Notes: generated by a model from the sequence alone, not told the origin. DNA of 64,000 nucleotides from Nesterenkonia marinintestina (GCF_025420485.1 NZ_JAOEFD010000004.1:1-64000); one strand, 5' to 3'. Positions 23,286 through 33,056 are shown, numbered from the stretch's first letter. Translations and numbers: made by a program.

Positions 23286-24347
23286 TCAGCGGAGGAGGCG
23301 CACCGCACCGGGGGCGACGACGACTTCGACCTCGCAGCCGCGATGTTGCCCTCCGAGCACCTCCTCGCCGTCGGCGAAGATCGGCACACCGGCCGGCACG
23401 CGGACGCGCAGTCCCCGGACGCGAGAGGTCCGCAGCGGGCGGATCAGCCGGTGCGCCCGGAGGTACACCAGTGGGAACAGGCCCATCAGCCCCGCTCGGG
23501 AGAGCGGATCCACGAAGGAGACCTCCGCCCGGCCGTCGGCGACGTCGGCACTCGGGGCGAGTGGTATCCCACCGCCGATGGTCGGACCGTTCTGCACACA
23601 GATCAGCGCTGAGCGGCGAGCCCGGAACGCTGCGTCCTCGACGGCGACGTCGAAGCTGATCGGCCTGAACCTGCGCACCTCGACGAGCAGGGCCGCGAGG
23701 TACCGCAACGGACCCGGCAGCACGCGGAGGACCTCCGCCCGGCGGTTGACCTGCGCGTCGAAGCCGATGTTGACCGAGTTCGCCACCCACCGCTCCTCCC
23801 GAACCCCCTGGTCGACGGTGACGAGGAGCCGCAGCGCGTCGACCTCGGAGGTGCTCATGCTCGGCGACTCCAGAGCACGGAGCACCACGTCGAGCGCCTT
23901 CCGCGGATCATGACGGGCCAACCCGGCCGCCCGGGCGAAGTCGTTGCCGGTCCCCGCCGGGACCACACCCAGCGGGACGGCTCGGTCGCCCTCGGCACCC
24001 TCGGCCGCGAGCGCGAACCCGGCACCGACCATCCCATCACCGCCGCGGACGACGACGGCGTCGACCCCCTCCCCGACGGCCCGCCGCGCACGGCTCATCT
24101 GGGCGGCGTGATCGCTCGGATCCGGGACGATGAGCTCCAGCGACAGGCTGGAGTGTTCGGCGATGCGCCGCCGGGCCCGCTCCAGAGTCCGACGACGTCC
24201 GGCGCGAGGGTTCAGCAGGACCAGGACGCGACGCCGCAGCGGCGCCTCGTCCGCCGCAGCACCGACCACCTCGTCCGACACGGTCCGATCCATGGGCACA
24301 TCGTAGAGGTCGCCGGCATCGATCTCCCCCACTCCCGCGGGGATCAC
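23286..24347 (-). CDS. Diacylglycerol/lipid kinase family protein
   Basis: The 353-residue protein has the DAGK catalytic motif GGDGMV at residues 102-107, PAGTGNDFAR at about 130-139 and the LNPRAG nucleotide loop near residue 45. The family phosphorylates diacylglycerol, sphingoid or polyprenol-type lipids at the membrane. The start GTG 24347 overlaps the stop of the Mur-ligase-like gene (GTGA). An internal ATG at 24293 is an alternative, since residues 1-18 are not conserved in appearance. Coupling to a Mur-type ligase suggests a link to envelope lipid or precursor metabolism. The lipid substrate is unknown. Confidence 0.85.
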   Translation of the reverse strand: MIPAGVGEIDAGDLYDVPMDRTVSDEVVGAAADEAPLRRRVLVLLNPRAGRRRTLERARRRIAEHSSLSLELIVPDPSDHAAQMSRARRAVGEGVDAVVVRGGDGMVGAGFALAAEGAEGDRAVPLGVVPAGTGNDFARAAGLARHDPRKALDVVLRALESPSMSTSEVDALRLLVTVDQGVREERWVANSVNIGFDAQVNRRAEVLRVLPGPLRYLAALLVEVRRFRPISFDVAVEDAAFRARRSALICVQNGPTIGGGIPLAPSADVADGRAEVSFVDPLSRAGLMGLFPLVYLRAHRLIRPLRTSRVRGLRVRVPAGVPIFADGEEVLGGQHRGCEVEVVVAPGAVRLLR

Positions 24348-25810
24348 CCCTGAGCGGCGTCGAGGAGCGCGCTGACCAGGGCGTGGAGCCCGGTGGCCTG
24401 GGAACCCTTGACGAGTATGACGTCACCGTCGCGCAGCTCGGACAGCAGGTGGTCGGTGAGCTCCGCGCGGTCCGTCCAGTGGGTCGTCGCCTCGCGCTCG
24501 CCCAGACCCTCGGCCAGACGGCGCATCCGGGGCCCGAAAAGGTGCAGCACGTCCAGGTCCAGGCCGTCGACGTCGTCGGCCATCCGACGATGGATCGCGT
24601 TCGTCCCCCGCCCCAGCTCCCGGATGTCACCGAGCACGGCGATGCGTCGCCCGGCCCGCTCCGGGCTGCGCGCGGCCAGAGCCTCCAGCGAGGCCACCAT
24701 CGAGAGCGGATTCGCGTTGTAGGCCTCATCGATCACCGTCACCCGACGCTCACCGGGCAGAGTCACCTCGGAGACCATGCCCCGGCCCCACAGGGCGCTG
24801 AAGCTCTCCAACGAGGCCGCACCCTCCTCCCAGGTGCTGATGCCGTGGGCCCGCAGCACCGCGATGACGGCGAGTGAGTTCAGCGCCATGTGGCGCCCCT
24901 CAGCACCGATCCGGTAGTCGAACGGCTCACCGTCGACCGCCGCACGCACCGTCCCGTCGGTCGGGTCGTAGCCGACCAGCCGGATGTCGGCGTCGTCGGC
25001 CTCCCCATAGGTGGTGACCGTCCGACCCTGGGCTCGTGCGTAGTCGATGAGCATGTCGGAATGGGGGGCGTCGCGGCACACCACGGCCGCGCCGACCCCG
25101 GAGGCCGGCAGCCCGTCGAAGATGTGCCGCTTCTGCCGGGCCACCCCCTCCAGGCTCTTCAGATAGTTCAGATGCGCCTCGGAGATCGAGGTCAGCACTG
25201 CGACGTCGGCGGCGAGGACGAAGTCATGTCGTCGCAGACTGATGAATGTGCCGCCGGCGACCTCGATCACGGAGTGGTCGTAGCGGTCCGAACGCGCCTG
25301 GTGCGCCGCCACATGGACCCCCACGTTCTGCGGGTTGGGCGGCGAGGCGACCGTCCACTGCGGTCCGACGGCCTTCAGCGCGTGGGTGATCATGGCCTTG
25401 GTCGTGGACTTGCCGGCCGACCCGGTCACCGCCGTGATCCGCCGGTCGCCGCGTCGGTCCCGGATCACCTCCGCGATCCGCAGCGCGAGCCCCAGAGTGT
25501 CCTCGGCGATGAACAGGTTCGCTCCGCGCAGCGCCTCGGCCTGAGCCTCGGCGGTCTCGGGGGTGCAGAGGAATCCCGGGGATCCGGAGCCCGACGCCCG
25601 GGCGATCCGCTCAGAGGCGTCGAGGTCCCTGCCGACGAACCGGCCCATGTTGACCTTCCCCCACCGTCGGTCCACCAGGATGACGAATCGTCCCAGCCGC
25701 TCCTTCGACCGCGGGATCGCGACCATGCCGCCGAAGTCCACCGTCTCGTCCCCGCGGTACTCCACCTCGACCGACGCGGGCAGCTCGGCGAGCAGGGTCT
25801 GGACGTCCAT
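24344..25810 (-). CDS. Mur ligase family protein (MurF-like)
   Basis: The 488-residue protein has a Mur-ligase ATP-binding domain with P-loop TGSAGKSTT at residues 129-137. A second Mur signature is SEAHLNYLKSLEGVARQKR, and the C-terminal domain has DEAYNANPLSM and GDIRELG. These fit the MurF/FolC-type amide ligases. The P-loop departs from the usual GTNGKTT, and the gene is outside a division/cell-wall cluster. It may therefore be a paralog that ligates a different amino acid or peptide, rather than housekeeping MurF. ATG 25810 has AGGAG upstream. It is coupled to the lipid kinase. Confidence 0.75.
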   Translation of the reverse strand: MDVQTLLAELPASVEVEYRGDETVDFGGMVAIPRSKERLGRFVILVDRRWGKVNMGRFVGRDLDASERIARASGSGSPGFLCTPETAEAQAEALRGANLFIAEDTLGLALRIAEVIRDRRGDRRITAVTGSAGKSTTKAMITHALKAVGPQWTVASPPNPQNVGVHVAAHQARSDRYDHSVIEVAGGTFISLRRHDFVLAADVAVLTSISEAHLNYLKSLEGVARQKRHIFDGLPASGVGAAVVCRDAPHSDMLIDYARAQGRTVTTYGEADDADIRLVGYDPTDGTVRAAVDGEPFDYRIGAEGRHMALNSLAVIAVLRAHGISTWEEGAASLESFSALWGRGMVSEVTLPGERRVTVIDEAYNANPLSMVASLEALAARSPERAGRRIAVLGDIRELGRGTNAIHRRMADDVDGLDLDVLHLFGPRMRRLAEGLGEREATTHWTDRAELTDHLLSELRDGDVILVKGSQATGLHALVSALLDAAQG

Positions 25811-25932
25811 GGGGCTCCTGGTGTCTCGGTCGAAGGGTGGCCGGGTCGGGATCGTCGCGACCGTCGGAATCACGGTCGCAGGCCAGGATAGTCGGCACAG
25901 GGCGGTCGGACCTCCCACTGCTACTCTGAGCC

Positions 25933-26883
25933 ATGCCGAGCCGCCGCCCCTCCGCCTCCCGCACAGGCACCCTGCTCTCGGGCGGCCTCGTCTGGGGCTT
26001 CCTCGGCGTGCTGGCCTTCTCCTTCACCCTGCCGTTCACCCGGATCGCCGTCGAGGAGCTGGAACCGCTGCTCATCGGCGCCGGACGGGGCCTCGTCGCC
26101 GGGCTGGTCGCCGCGACGGTTCTGCTGATCACCCGACAGCCCCTCCCCTCGCGCCGTCAGACGATGCGGCTGCTGGTGGTCGCCGCCGGCATCGTCCTCG
26201 GATTCCCCGTGCTCACCTCCCTGGCGCTGACCACCGCCTCGGCCAACCACGGCGCGGTGGTGATCGGCGTACTTCCGGCGGCCACCGCGACCGCCGCCGT
26301 GCTGCGCACCGGCGAGCGCCCCGCCCCGCGGTTCTGGGTCTTCGCCGCACTGGGGGCGGTGGTGGGAGTCGGCTTCGCCGTGCTCCACGGCGGTGAGCTG
26401 TACGGCCTGAACTGGTCGGACCTGCTCCTGCTGGGCGCTGTGGTCGCCGCGGCCGCGGGCTACGCCGAAGGGGGCCTGCTGAGCCGAGAACTGGGATCGT
26501 GGCAGACCATCTCCTGGGCCCTGGTCCTCTGCACGCCGGTGACGGCGGCGCTCACCGTCGGCTCCCTGGTCACGGCTCCCCCGGTCGAGGCGCAGCCGGT
26601 GCACTGGGCGGGCTTCGCCTATCTGGCGCTGATCAGCATGTACCTCGGCTTCTTCGCCTGGTACCGCGGCCTGGCGGTGGGCCCCATGGCGCAGGTCAGC
26701 CAGATCCAGCTCGTCCAACCGGTGATGACCCTCGTCTGGGCGGCGCTGCTGCTCGGGGAGCACATCACGTGGCTCACCGCGGCCGGCGCGATCGCCGTCG
26801 TCGTCTGCGCCGCGCTGGCCGTGCGGACCCGGCTCCCGCCGCCGAGTCGCCGACCCCCGTCGGGACGCCCCGGTCCTCCCTGA
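25933..26883 (+). CDS. EamA-family (DMT superfamily) transporter
   Basis: The 316-residue protein has ten hydrophobic helices in two EamA repeats. The second repeat ends with SMYLGFFAWYRGLAVGPMAQVSQ and LVQPVMTLVWAALLLGE, the usual family signature. Family members exchange metabolites or amino acids across the membrane. It is 42 bases upstream of the amidase gene in the arginine-degradation-like operon, so it may carry an amino acid or a pathway intermediate. The tail is Pro/Arg-rich. Direction and substrate cannot be derived. Confidence 0.85.
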   Translation: MPSRRPSASRTGTLLSGGLVWGFLGVLAFSFTLPFTRIAVEELEPLLIGAGRGLVAGLVAATVLLITRQPLPSRRQTMRLLVVAAGIVLGFPVLTSLALTTASANHGAVVIGVLPAATATAAVLRTGERPAPRFWVFAALGAVVGVGFAVLHGGELYGLNWSDLLLLGAVVAAAAGYAEGGLLSRELGSWQTISWALVLCTPVTAALTVGSLVTAPPVEAQPVHWAGFAYLALISMYLGFFAWYRGLAVGPMAQVSQIQLVQPVMTLVWAALLLGEHITWLTAAGAIAVVVCAALAVRTRLPPPSRRPPSGRPGPP

Positions 26884-26925
26884 AGGCCCGTCGCCCCCGA
26901 GAGTGGGGAGTGAGAGGCTGAGGAC

Positions 26926-27774
26926 ATGCGCATCGCACTGCTGCAGGTGGCCGCGGTCCCCCTGGACCTGGAGGCCAACCTCGACCTCATCGACGACGCC
27001 GCCGGGAAGGCCCGGGCCGGCGCCGCCCAGCTGCTGCTCACGCCGGAGCTGTTCGCCACCGGCTACGCACCGCAGGACGTCCGCGACCGACTCCCCGAGG
27101 ATCGGATCACCGCAGCACGCACCCGACTGGCAGAGATCGCCCGGACCCGCGGCATCGCCCTGGTCCACTGCCTGCCGGGCGTCGCGAGCGCCGCCTCCGT
27201 CTCCCCGGACGCCTCCGTGGAGCCGGCCATCACCGTGGTCTTCGTCGACGACGCCGGCATAGAACGCGCCGTGTACGAGAAGACACACCTGTTCGGGCCT
27301 GAGGAGCGTGCGGCGTTCCGCGCCGGCACCTCAGCACCCCCGGTGATCCGCTGGGAGGGTCTGCGATTCGGCCTGCTGGTCTGCTACGACGTCGAGTTCC
27401 CCGAGACCGTGCGGCACCTGGCCGCCGCCGGCGCCGACGTCGTGCTCGTGCCCACCGCACTGGCCGGGGCGCCCGCCGTCACCGGTCTGCTGGTCCCGTC
27501 CCGCGCCGCGGAGAACCTGCTCTCGGTGGCCTACGCGAACCACGTCGGGGAGGAGGCGGGCCTGGATTTCGACGGTGAGAGCCTCGTCGCCGGGCCGGGC
27601 GGTCAGGTGCTGGTGTCGGCCGGCACACGGACCGGGGTGTTCTTCGCCGAGGTCGGCCCCGCCCTGCACGGGCCACCGGTCCGTGAGCGTCCCGAGGGGC
27701 CCTGGTACCTGGAGGACAGGCGGCCGTCGCTCTACCGCCGGTGGGCCGCGGAGCACGGAGAGACACCGCGGTAG
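26926..27774 (+). CDS. Nitrilase-superfamily amidase, probably 4-guanidinobutyramide amidase
   Basis: The 282-residue carbon-nitrogen hydrolase has the complete Glu-Lys-Cys triad: E41 ([11 protein letters not shown]), K119 ([10 protein letters not shown]) and C153 ([11 protein letters not shown]). It lies upstream of a ureohydrolase and a DavB-like amino acid 2-monooxygenase. This is the arrangement expected for arginine to 4-guanidinobutyramide to 4-guanidinobutyrate to GABA, where the amidase performs the second step. A 112-bp gap with hairpins separates it from the ureohydrolase. The substrate is inferred from neighbours. A general omega-amidase or N-carbamoylputrescine-type enzyme is the alternative. 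Confidence 0.8.
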   Translation: MRIALLQVAAVPLDLEANLDLIDDAAGKARAGAAQLLLTPELFATGYAPQDVRDRLPEDRITAARTRLAEIARTRGIALVHCLPGVASAASVSPDASVEPAITVVFVDDAGIERAVYEKTHLFGPEERAAFRAGTSAPPVIRWEGLRFGLLVCYDVEFPETVRHLAAAGADVVLVPTALAGAPAVTGLLVPSRAAENLLSVAYANHVGEEAGLDFDGESLVAGPGGQVLVSAGTRTGVFFAEVGPALHGPPVRERPEGPWYLEDRRPSLYRRWAAEHGETPR

Positions 27775-27844
27775 GGTGATGCAGTGGCCCGGGACACACG
27801 GGCCCGTCAGCATGCCCCTCCGGCGTGCTCGATCCACGCGCACG

Positions 27845-27858
27845 GCGCAGCGCTGCGC
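27845..27858. promoter_or_regulatory. Palindrome between amidase and ureohydrolase genes
   Basis: GCGCAGCGCTGCGC is a perfect 14-bp palindrome 28 bases before the ureohydrolase start. A GCCCG...CGGGC stem precedes it at about 27788-27810. Either may modulate expression within the operon; no specific regulator can be assigned. Confidence 0.25.
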
Positions 27859-27886
27859 ACTCCGACCGGCGAGGAGGCCGAGCCCT

Positions 27887-28888
27887 GTGAGTAGTGACGA
27901 CCTGTTCTGGACGAACCCGGACCGCATCGAGAAGGACGGGCACATCGGTCCCGTGGACGCGACCCAGCTGCCCCGCTTCGCCGGACCGGCGACCTTCGCC
28001 CGGCTGCCGCGCATCGACGAGGTGGAGCACACCGACGTCGCCCTGATGGGGGTCCCCTTCGACACCGGCGTCTCCTACCGCTCGGGCGCCCGGTTCGGCC
28101 CCACCCACGTCCGCGAGTCCTCTCGGCTGATGCGCCCGTACCACCCGGTGCTGGACACCGACCCGTTCGGAGTGCAGCAGGTCGCCGACGCCGGAGACGT
28201 CGGGGTCAACCCGTACGACGTCGAAGAGGCCATGGGCACCGTGGAGCGGGCCGCCTCGGCGCTGACGGCCCGCGGTTCGCGCATCGTGACCATCGGCGGC
28301 GACCACACCATCGCCCTGCCGCTGCTGCGCAACGCCCACCGTCACCACGGCAGGGTCGCGCTCATCCACTTCGACGCCCACCTGGACACCTGGGACACCT
28401 ACTTCGGCCAGCCCTACACCCACGGGACGCCCTTCCGACGGGCCTTCGAGGAGGGACTGATCGACACCGAGGCGGTCATGCACGTCGGCACCCGCGGCCC
28501 GCTGTACGGGAAGAAGGACCTCGACGATGATGCGAGCTTCGGCTTCTCCCACATCACCTGCGAAGGGATCATGCGCCGCGGCGTCGACGACGTCGTCGAG
28601 CAGATCCGCACCGTGCTCGGGGGCCGGCCGACCTACCTGTCCATCGACATCGACGTGCTCGACCCCGCCCACGCGCCGGGCACCGGCACCCCGGAGGCCG
28701 GGGGCATGACCAGCCGGGAGCTGCTGGCCGTGCTCCGCGGGCTGCGCGGAGTGCATCTGGTCGGCGCCGACGTCGTCGAGGTCTCCCCCGCCTACGACCA
28801 CGCCGAGCTGACCGGAATCGCCGCCGCCCATGTCGTGTATGACCTGATCGCCCTGATGGGACTCAGCACCGAAGGGGGTACTCGCTGA
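27887..28888 (+). CDS. Ureohydrolase (guanidinobutyrase/agmatinase family)
   Basis: The 333-residue Mn-enzyme has all metal ligands of the arginase fold: H140 (GGDHTIALP), D163, H165 and D167 ([10 protein letters not shown]), and D254 and D256 ([14 protein letters not shown]). It hydrolyses a guanidino compound to urea and an amine. AGGAGG upstream of GTG 27887 fixes the start. Its TGA overlaps the ATG of the flavin monooxygenase by one base. With that neighbour and the upstream amidase, 4-guanidinobutyrate is the likely substrate (giving GABA plus urea). Agmatine is the alternative; these two specificities cannot be separated by motif alone. Confidence 0.85.
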   Translation: MSSDDLFWTNPDRIEKDGHIGPVDATQLPRFAGPATFARLPRIDEVEHTDVALMGVPFDTGVSYRSGARFGPTHVRESSRLMRPYHPVLDTDPFGVQQVADAGDVGVNPYDVEEAMGTVERAASALTARGSRIVTIGGDHTIALPLLRNAHRHHGRVALIHFDAHLDTWDTYFGQPYTHGTPFRRAFEEGLIDTEAVMHVGTRGPLYGKKDLDDDASFGFSHITCEGIMRRGVDDVVEQIRTVLGGRPTYLSIDIDVLDPAHAPGTGTPEAGGMTSRELLAVLRGLRGVHLVGADVVEVSPAYDHAELTGIAAAHVVYDLIALMGLSTEGGTR

Positions 28889-30594
28889 TGACGATGTCCG
28901 GACCCCTGCACGACGAGGACCTGGACACCTCCGGCGCCGAAGCGGGCGAACCGCCCCTGACGATGCTCAACCCCGACTTTCCGTTCAGCTACGACCACCA
29001 CCTCTCCCACCCGGCCGGGCTGGGTTCGGTGCCCGAGGCCGCGCACGGGACCGAGGTCGCCGTCGTCGGAGCCGGGGCGGCCGGCCTGGTGGCCGCCTAC
29101 GAACTGATGAAGATGGGGCTGCGGCCGGTCGTGTTCGAGGCCGGAACCATCGGCGGACGGCTGAAGTCCCAGGCCTTCGACACGAATCCGGAGATCATCG
29201 CCGATCTGGGCGGGATGCGCTTCCCGGTCTCCGGGCGGGCGCTGTACCACTACATCGATCTGCTGGACATCGAGACCCGGGAGTTCCCCAATCCGCTGAC
29301 CGAGGCGACCCCGTCGACGGTGATCGACCTCAACGGCGAGACCATCTACGCCGAGACCCCCGACCAGCTGCCGGGGTTCTACCGCGAGGTGGCGGCGGCG
29401 TGGAAGGACGCGCTGCGTCAGGACGCCGAGCTCGACGCCGTGCAGGACGCGATCCGCCGGCGTGACGTGGTCGGGCTGAAGCGGCTGTGGGACGAGATGG
29501 TCCGTCGGCTGGACGACGAGTCCTTCTACGGGTTCATGGCCTCCACGGACGCGTTCCGGCGACTCTCCTTCGAGCACATCGAGACCTTCGGTCAGGTGGG
29601 CTTCGGCACCGGCGGATGGGACACCGACTTCACCAACTCGATCCTGGAGGTCCTGCGCGTCGTCTTCACCGACGCCGACGACGGGCACCGCAGCATCGTC
29701 GGCGGGGCGCAGCAGCTGCCCGAGCGGCTCTGGCGACACGCCCCTGAGCACACGGCGCACTGGCCGGCGGGCACCACGCTGGCCTCGCTGCACGGCGGGG
29801 CCCCGCGGGGCGAAGTGACCGGGATCCATCGGGGTCAGGCCGGAGGCATCCGGATCACCGAGAAGTGGGGCCGGGTCTCGGAGTTCCCCACGGCGGTGAT
29901 CACCTGCCAGTCCTGGCTGCTCTCGGCCCGCATCGACACCGAGGAGGAGCTGTTCGCCCCTCCGATGTGGCGGGCGATGGAGAAGAGCCACTACATGCTC
30001 TCCTCGAAGACCTTCGTCATGGTGGACCGGCCGTTCTGGCGGGACGAGGACCCCCGGACGGGACGGCCGTGCATGTCGATGACGCTGACCGACCGGCTGC
30101 CGCGGGCCACCTACCTCCTCGATGAGGGCCCTGACCGTCCGGCGTCGATCCTGCTGTCGTACACCTGGAACGACGACGCCCTGAAGTGGCTGGCGCTCGA
30201 CGCCGACGAGCGCAGCCGGATGATGCTGCACTCGCTGCACAAGATCTACCCCGACCTGGACATCGGCTCACACATCGTGGGACGGCCGATCACGGTGTCC
30301 TGGGAGGCCGACCCGAACTTCATGGGGGCGTTCAAGAACAACCTCCCCGGGCACTACCGATACCAGCGGCGGCTGTTCAGCCACTTCGTGCAGCGCGACC
30401 TCCCGGAGCACGAGCGGGGGATCTTCCTCGCCGGGGACGACATCTCCTGGACTGCGGGCTGGGCCGAGGGCGCGGTGACCACTGCGCTCAACGCGGTCTG
30501 GGGCGTGATGGACCACCTGGGCGGCTCCTCCGCCCCGGAGAACCCGGGTCCCGGTGACCTGTGGGAGGACCTCAAGCCGGTCGACCTGGACTGA
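28888..30594 (+). CDS. DavB-like flavin amino acid 2-monooxygenase, probably arginine 2-monooxygenase
   Basis: The 568-residue flavoprotein resembles lysine 2-monooxygenase DavB across its length. It has an N-terminal PDFPFSYDHHLSHPAGLGSVP stretch (about residues 30-50), the FAD fold VAVVGAGAAGLVAAYELM, GGRLKS, FGQVGFGTGGWDTDF, and C-terminal GIFLAGDDISWTAGWAEGAV. These enzymes oxidatively decarboxylate an amino acid to its amide. It is coupled to a guanidinobutyrase-like gene, unlike the window's second copy at 56563, and it differs at active-site-region segments (DTDFTNSILE against DSDFPNSMLE). Arginine is the inferred substrate. Tryptophan-type or lysine activity is not excluded. Confidence 0.78.
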   Translation: MTMSGPLHDEDLDTSGAEAGEPPLTMLNPDFPFSYDHHLSHPAGLGSVPEAAHGTEVAVVGAGAAGLVAAYELMKMGLRPVVFEAGTIGGRLKSQAFDTNPEIIADLGGMRFPVSGRALYHYIDLLDIETREFPNPLTEATPSTVIDLNGETIYAETPDQLPGFYREVAAAWKDALRQDAELDAVQDAIRRRDVVGLKRLWDEMVRRLDDESFYGFMASTDAFRRLSFEHIETFGQVGFGTGGWDTDFTNSILEVLRVVFTDADDGHRSIVGGAQQLPERLWRHAPEHTAHWPAGTTLASLHGGAPRGEVTGIHRGQAGGIRITEKWGRVSEFPTAVITCQSWLLSARIDTEEELFAPPMWRAMEKSHYMLSSKTFVMVDRPFWRDEDPRTGRPCMSMTLTDRLPRATYLLDEGPDRPASILLSYTWNDDALKWLALDADERSRMMLHSLHKIYPDLDIGSHIVGRPITVSWEADPNFMGAFKNNLPGHYRYQRRLFSHFVQRDLPEHERGIFLAGDDISWTAGWAEGAVTTALNAVWGVMDHLGGSSAPENPGPGDLWEDLKPVDLD

Positions 30595-30672
30595 CCCACC
30601 CTCAGTCGAGGGAGCAGATCTCGTGGCGACTCGCCGAATGCGGGCACGAGACTCTCTCCTTCGATGGGGTGG
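30595..30672. terminator. Bidirectional hairpin terminator
   Basis: CCACCC...GATCTCGTG (30596-30625) pairs with CACGAGA...GGGGTGG (30645-30672), giving a long stem with a few mismatches and a 19-base loop. It separates two convergent genes (stops at 30594 and 30694). Confidence 0.55.
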
Positions 30673-30693
30673 TGGCGCGGCGGGGGCTGGGGA

Positions 30694-31839
30694 TCAGCCC
30701 TGCTCCTCGTCGCGGGGGTAGCGGTCGAGCTCCCGGCTCCCCTGGGTGAGCTTGCGGATCGCGTCGTCGGAGTCGAAGTTCGATCCGATGGCACCGGCCA
30801 CGGTCCCCAACGACGCGGCCAGCCAGGCGATGCGCAGGTAGCTGACGAACTCCCCGGCGTGGTCGACGTCGACGTTCTCCCCCATGAACTCCGGATCGAT
30901 CAGCACCAGCGAGAGCCCGAGGATCGCGAGGAACAGCGTCGCGTACAGCACGGTGATGCTGATCAGCAGGCTCAGCACCGTCGAGGCGTTGTAGATGATC
31001 GCCAGACGTCGGCCGCCCACCCGTCCCGGGCGCTCCCACAGGCGGTTGCTCAGGATCAGCCAGGCCATGACGATCGTGATCGCCGCGACGGTCACCGAAC
31101 CCAGGCGCAGCGGCGAGATGGTGTTCGCCATGTCCCAGATGGCGTTGTAGAAGATGCCGAACGCCCCGGTGGCCGAGGCGGCGGCGAAGACCCCTGACAG
31201 GCGGGCCAACGACCACAGCGGTTCGTTGGAGGCTGTGACGCCGAGGGTGGTCCAGATCCTGCCCAGTGAGGTCACCTTCGGGGTGACGTAGACCGAGCCG
31301 TCCTCGCGGTCCTGCTCCACGCGGCAGGGGAGCCCGCCGCGGGCACGCGCCTGGTCGACCGAATCGTGCTCCAGCGATTCGACCGCCCGGTCCAGATCCC
31401 GGCGCAGGGACCGCTTCACCGCCACAGGTCCGAGGACCGGCAGCGAGATCACCGCGAGACCACGGTCGAACTCCAGCTCGACGGACTTCGGCCCCTCCGA
31501 ACCGACCCGCGGGATCTCGGTGACGACGACGGCGACGTCGCTCTCATCCTCACGCACCCACCGCTGGACGGCGTCCAGGTCCAGCGAGCCGTCGGAGGTC
31601 AGCGGCAGCAGGATCTGCTGGTGCACCACGTCGCTGTCCCGCCGCCAGCTCCCAGCCGGCTCGTCGAGGAGCCTGCGCACCAGCATGGAGGTCCGACCCG
31701 GGTCCGAGTAGATGGCGACGGTGCGTATCGAGCCGGCGGCGGACCGCCGCTCGGTCTGCCCCTGATTCTCCGTGTCGTACTCGTCGTCGATGCGCTGCTC
31801 GTCGGTGCGCTGATAATCCGTGCGCCGCTCGTCGGTCAT
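30694..31839 (-). CDS. Hypothetical four-helix membrane protein
   Basis: From ATG 31839 (GGGAG upstream) the protein has 381 residues. The hydrophilic N-terminal half carries a Rossmann-like pattern (TVAIYSDPGRTSMLVRRLL near residues 37-55, VAVVVTEIPRVG near 98). Four hydrophobic segments follow between about residues 210 and 350, and the tail is charged (LDRYPRDEEQG). I recognise no named family. The N-terminus is unusually rich in Asp, Arg and Thr repeats (TDERRTDYQRTDEQR). Function unknown. A cytosolic regulatory domain joined to a membrane anchor is the visible architecture. Confidence 0.7.
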   Translation of the reverse strand: MTDERRTDYQRTDEQRIDDEYDTENQGQTERRSAAGSIRTVAIYSDPGRTSMLVRRLLDEPAGSWRRDSDVVHQQILLPLTSDGSLDLDAVQRWVREDESDVAVVVTEIPRVGSEGPKSVELEFDRGLAVISLPVLGPVAVKRSLRRDLDRAVESLEHDSVDQARARGGLPCRVEQDREDGSVYVTPKVTSLGRIWTTLGVTASNEPLWSLARLSGVFAAASATGAFGIFYNAIWDMANTISPLRLGSVTVAAITIVMAWLILSNRLWERPGRVGGRRLAIIYNASTVLSLLISITVLYATLFLAILGLSLVLIDPEFMGENVDVDHAGEFVSYLRIAWLAASLGTVAGAIGSNFDSDDAIRKLTQGSRELDRYPRDEEQG

Positions 31840-31955
31840 GGTCTCCCTCGGTCGGTCGGTGCGCAGAGGTGTGCCTCTGACGAGGCGGAACACTCCACAG
31901 TACCGTCATGCTCCGACCGGTGAGTCCGGCCGGAGCACCGTAGGGCGGCGGACGC

Positions 31956-33056
31956 TCAGTCCTCGTCGAGCATCTCCCGCACCAGAGGGCCGACCTTCCG
32001 GCCGTAGAGGTCGATCGCCGACATCATCGCCTCATGGGACAGGGAGGCGTTGCCGTACTTCATGCCGAAGCGGGTCGCCCCCAGCGCTCGGGAGGTGGAG
32101 ACGATCTTCCGCGCCACGGTCTCCGGAGACCCGACGTAGAGGGATCCCTGTGCGACCTCCTGGTCGAACTGGCTGCGCGGCGGGTCCTCCCGGCCCCATC
32201 CGCGCTCCCGGCCGATCCGCCCCATGGCCTCGGCCCAGGCGGGGTAGAACGTCTCTGCGGCCTCCTCATCGGAGTCGGCGACGAACCCGTGGGAGTGCAC
32301 CGCCACCCGCCTCGGCTCGGTGTGCCCGAACTCCGGAAGCGCCCGACGATAGAGCTCGGCGATCGGGGCGAACCGTTCCGGCGCCCCGCCGATGATGGCC
32401 AGTTCGAGCCCCGCACCGTGCCGGGCGGCGCGCACCGCCGAGTTGGGGGTGCCGCCGACGGCGATCCACGTGGGCAGACCGTGTTCGTGGTCGGTGGTCG
32501 GGTAGATCCGCTGGCTGCTCAGTCCCGTGCGGGTCCGACCGGACCAGCTGACCGGCCCCTCACGTCGCAGGGCCGCGAACAGCTCGGTCTTCTCCTCGAA
32601 GAGCTGGTCGTAGTCGGAGAGCTCATAGCCGAACAGCGGGAACGATTCGACGAAGGACCCGCGGCCCAGCGACACCTCGGCGCGCCCGTCGGTCAGTCCG
32701 TCGAGGGTGGCGAAGCGCTGATACACCCGGACGGGGTCGTCGGAGGAGAGCACCGTCACCGCGGAGATGAGCTTGATGCGCTCGGTGGCCGCACCGATGG
32801 CCGAGAGCACGATGTCCGGTGCCGAGACGGCGAAGTCGGGGCGGTGGTGCTCACCGACCCCGAAGACGTCGACGCCGACCTCGTCGGCCAGCCGCGCCTG
32901 GGACAGGAGGTCCCGCAGCACCTCCGGGTGGCTGAGCCTGCGGCCGTCGGGGTCGCGGGTGACGTCGCCGAAGGTGTGCAGGCCCAGCTCGAAGCGTCCG
33001 CTGTGGCGCTCGTCGGATCGGGCCGGCCGGGTCGGGGGGTGCTCAGTGTCGGTCAT
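31956..33056 (-). CDS. LLM-class (luciferase-like) flavin-dependent oxidoreductase
   Basis: The 366-residue protein has the bacterial-luciferase barrel pattern: ELGLHTFGDVTRDPDG at the start, VDVFGVGEHHRPDFAVSAP near residues 59-77, and TDGRAEVSLGRGSF near 126. These are typical of F420- or FMNH2-dependent monooxygenases with an EHH motif. It is a single gene between the membrane protein and the lysG regulator. An 18-bp palindrome with CCTTCA/TGAAGG arms precedes it, similar to the palindrome in the lysG-lysE gap. Substrate unknown. Confidence 0.85.
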   Translation of the reverse strand: MTDTEHPPTRPARSDERHSGRFELGLHTFGDVTRDPDGRRLSHPEVLRDLLSQARLADEVGVDVFGVGEHHRPDFAVSAPDIVLSAIGAATERIKLISAVTVLSSDDPVRVYQRFATLDGLTDGRAEVSLGRGSFVESFPLFGYELSDYDQLFEEKTELFAALRREGPVSWSGRTRTGLSSQRIYPTTDHEHGLPTWIAVGGTPNSAVRAARHGAGLELAIIGGAPERFAPIAELYRRALPEFGHTEPRRVAVHSHGFVADSDEEAAETFYPAWAEAMGRIGRERGWGREDPPRSQFDQEVAQGSLYVGSPETVARKIVSTSRALGATRFGMKYGNASLSHEAMMSAIDLYGRKVGPLVREMLDED

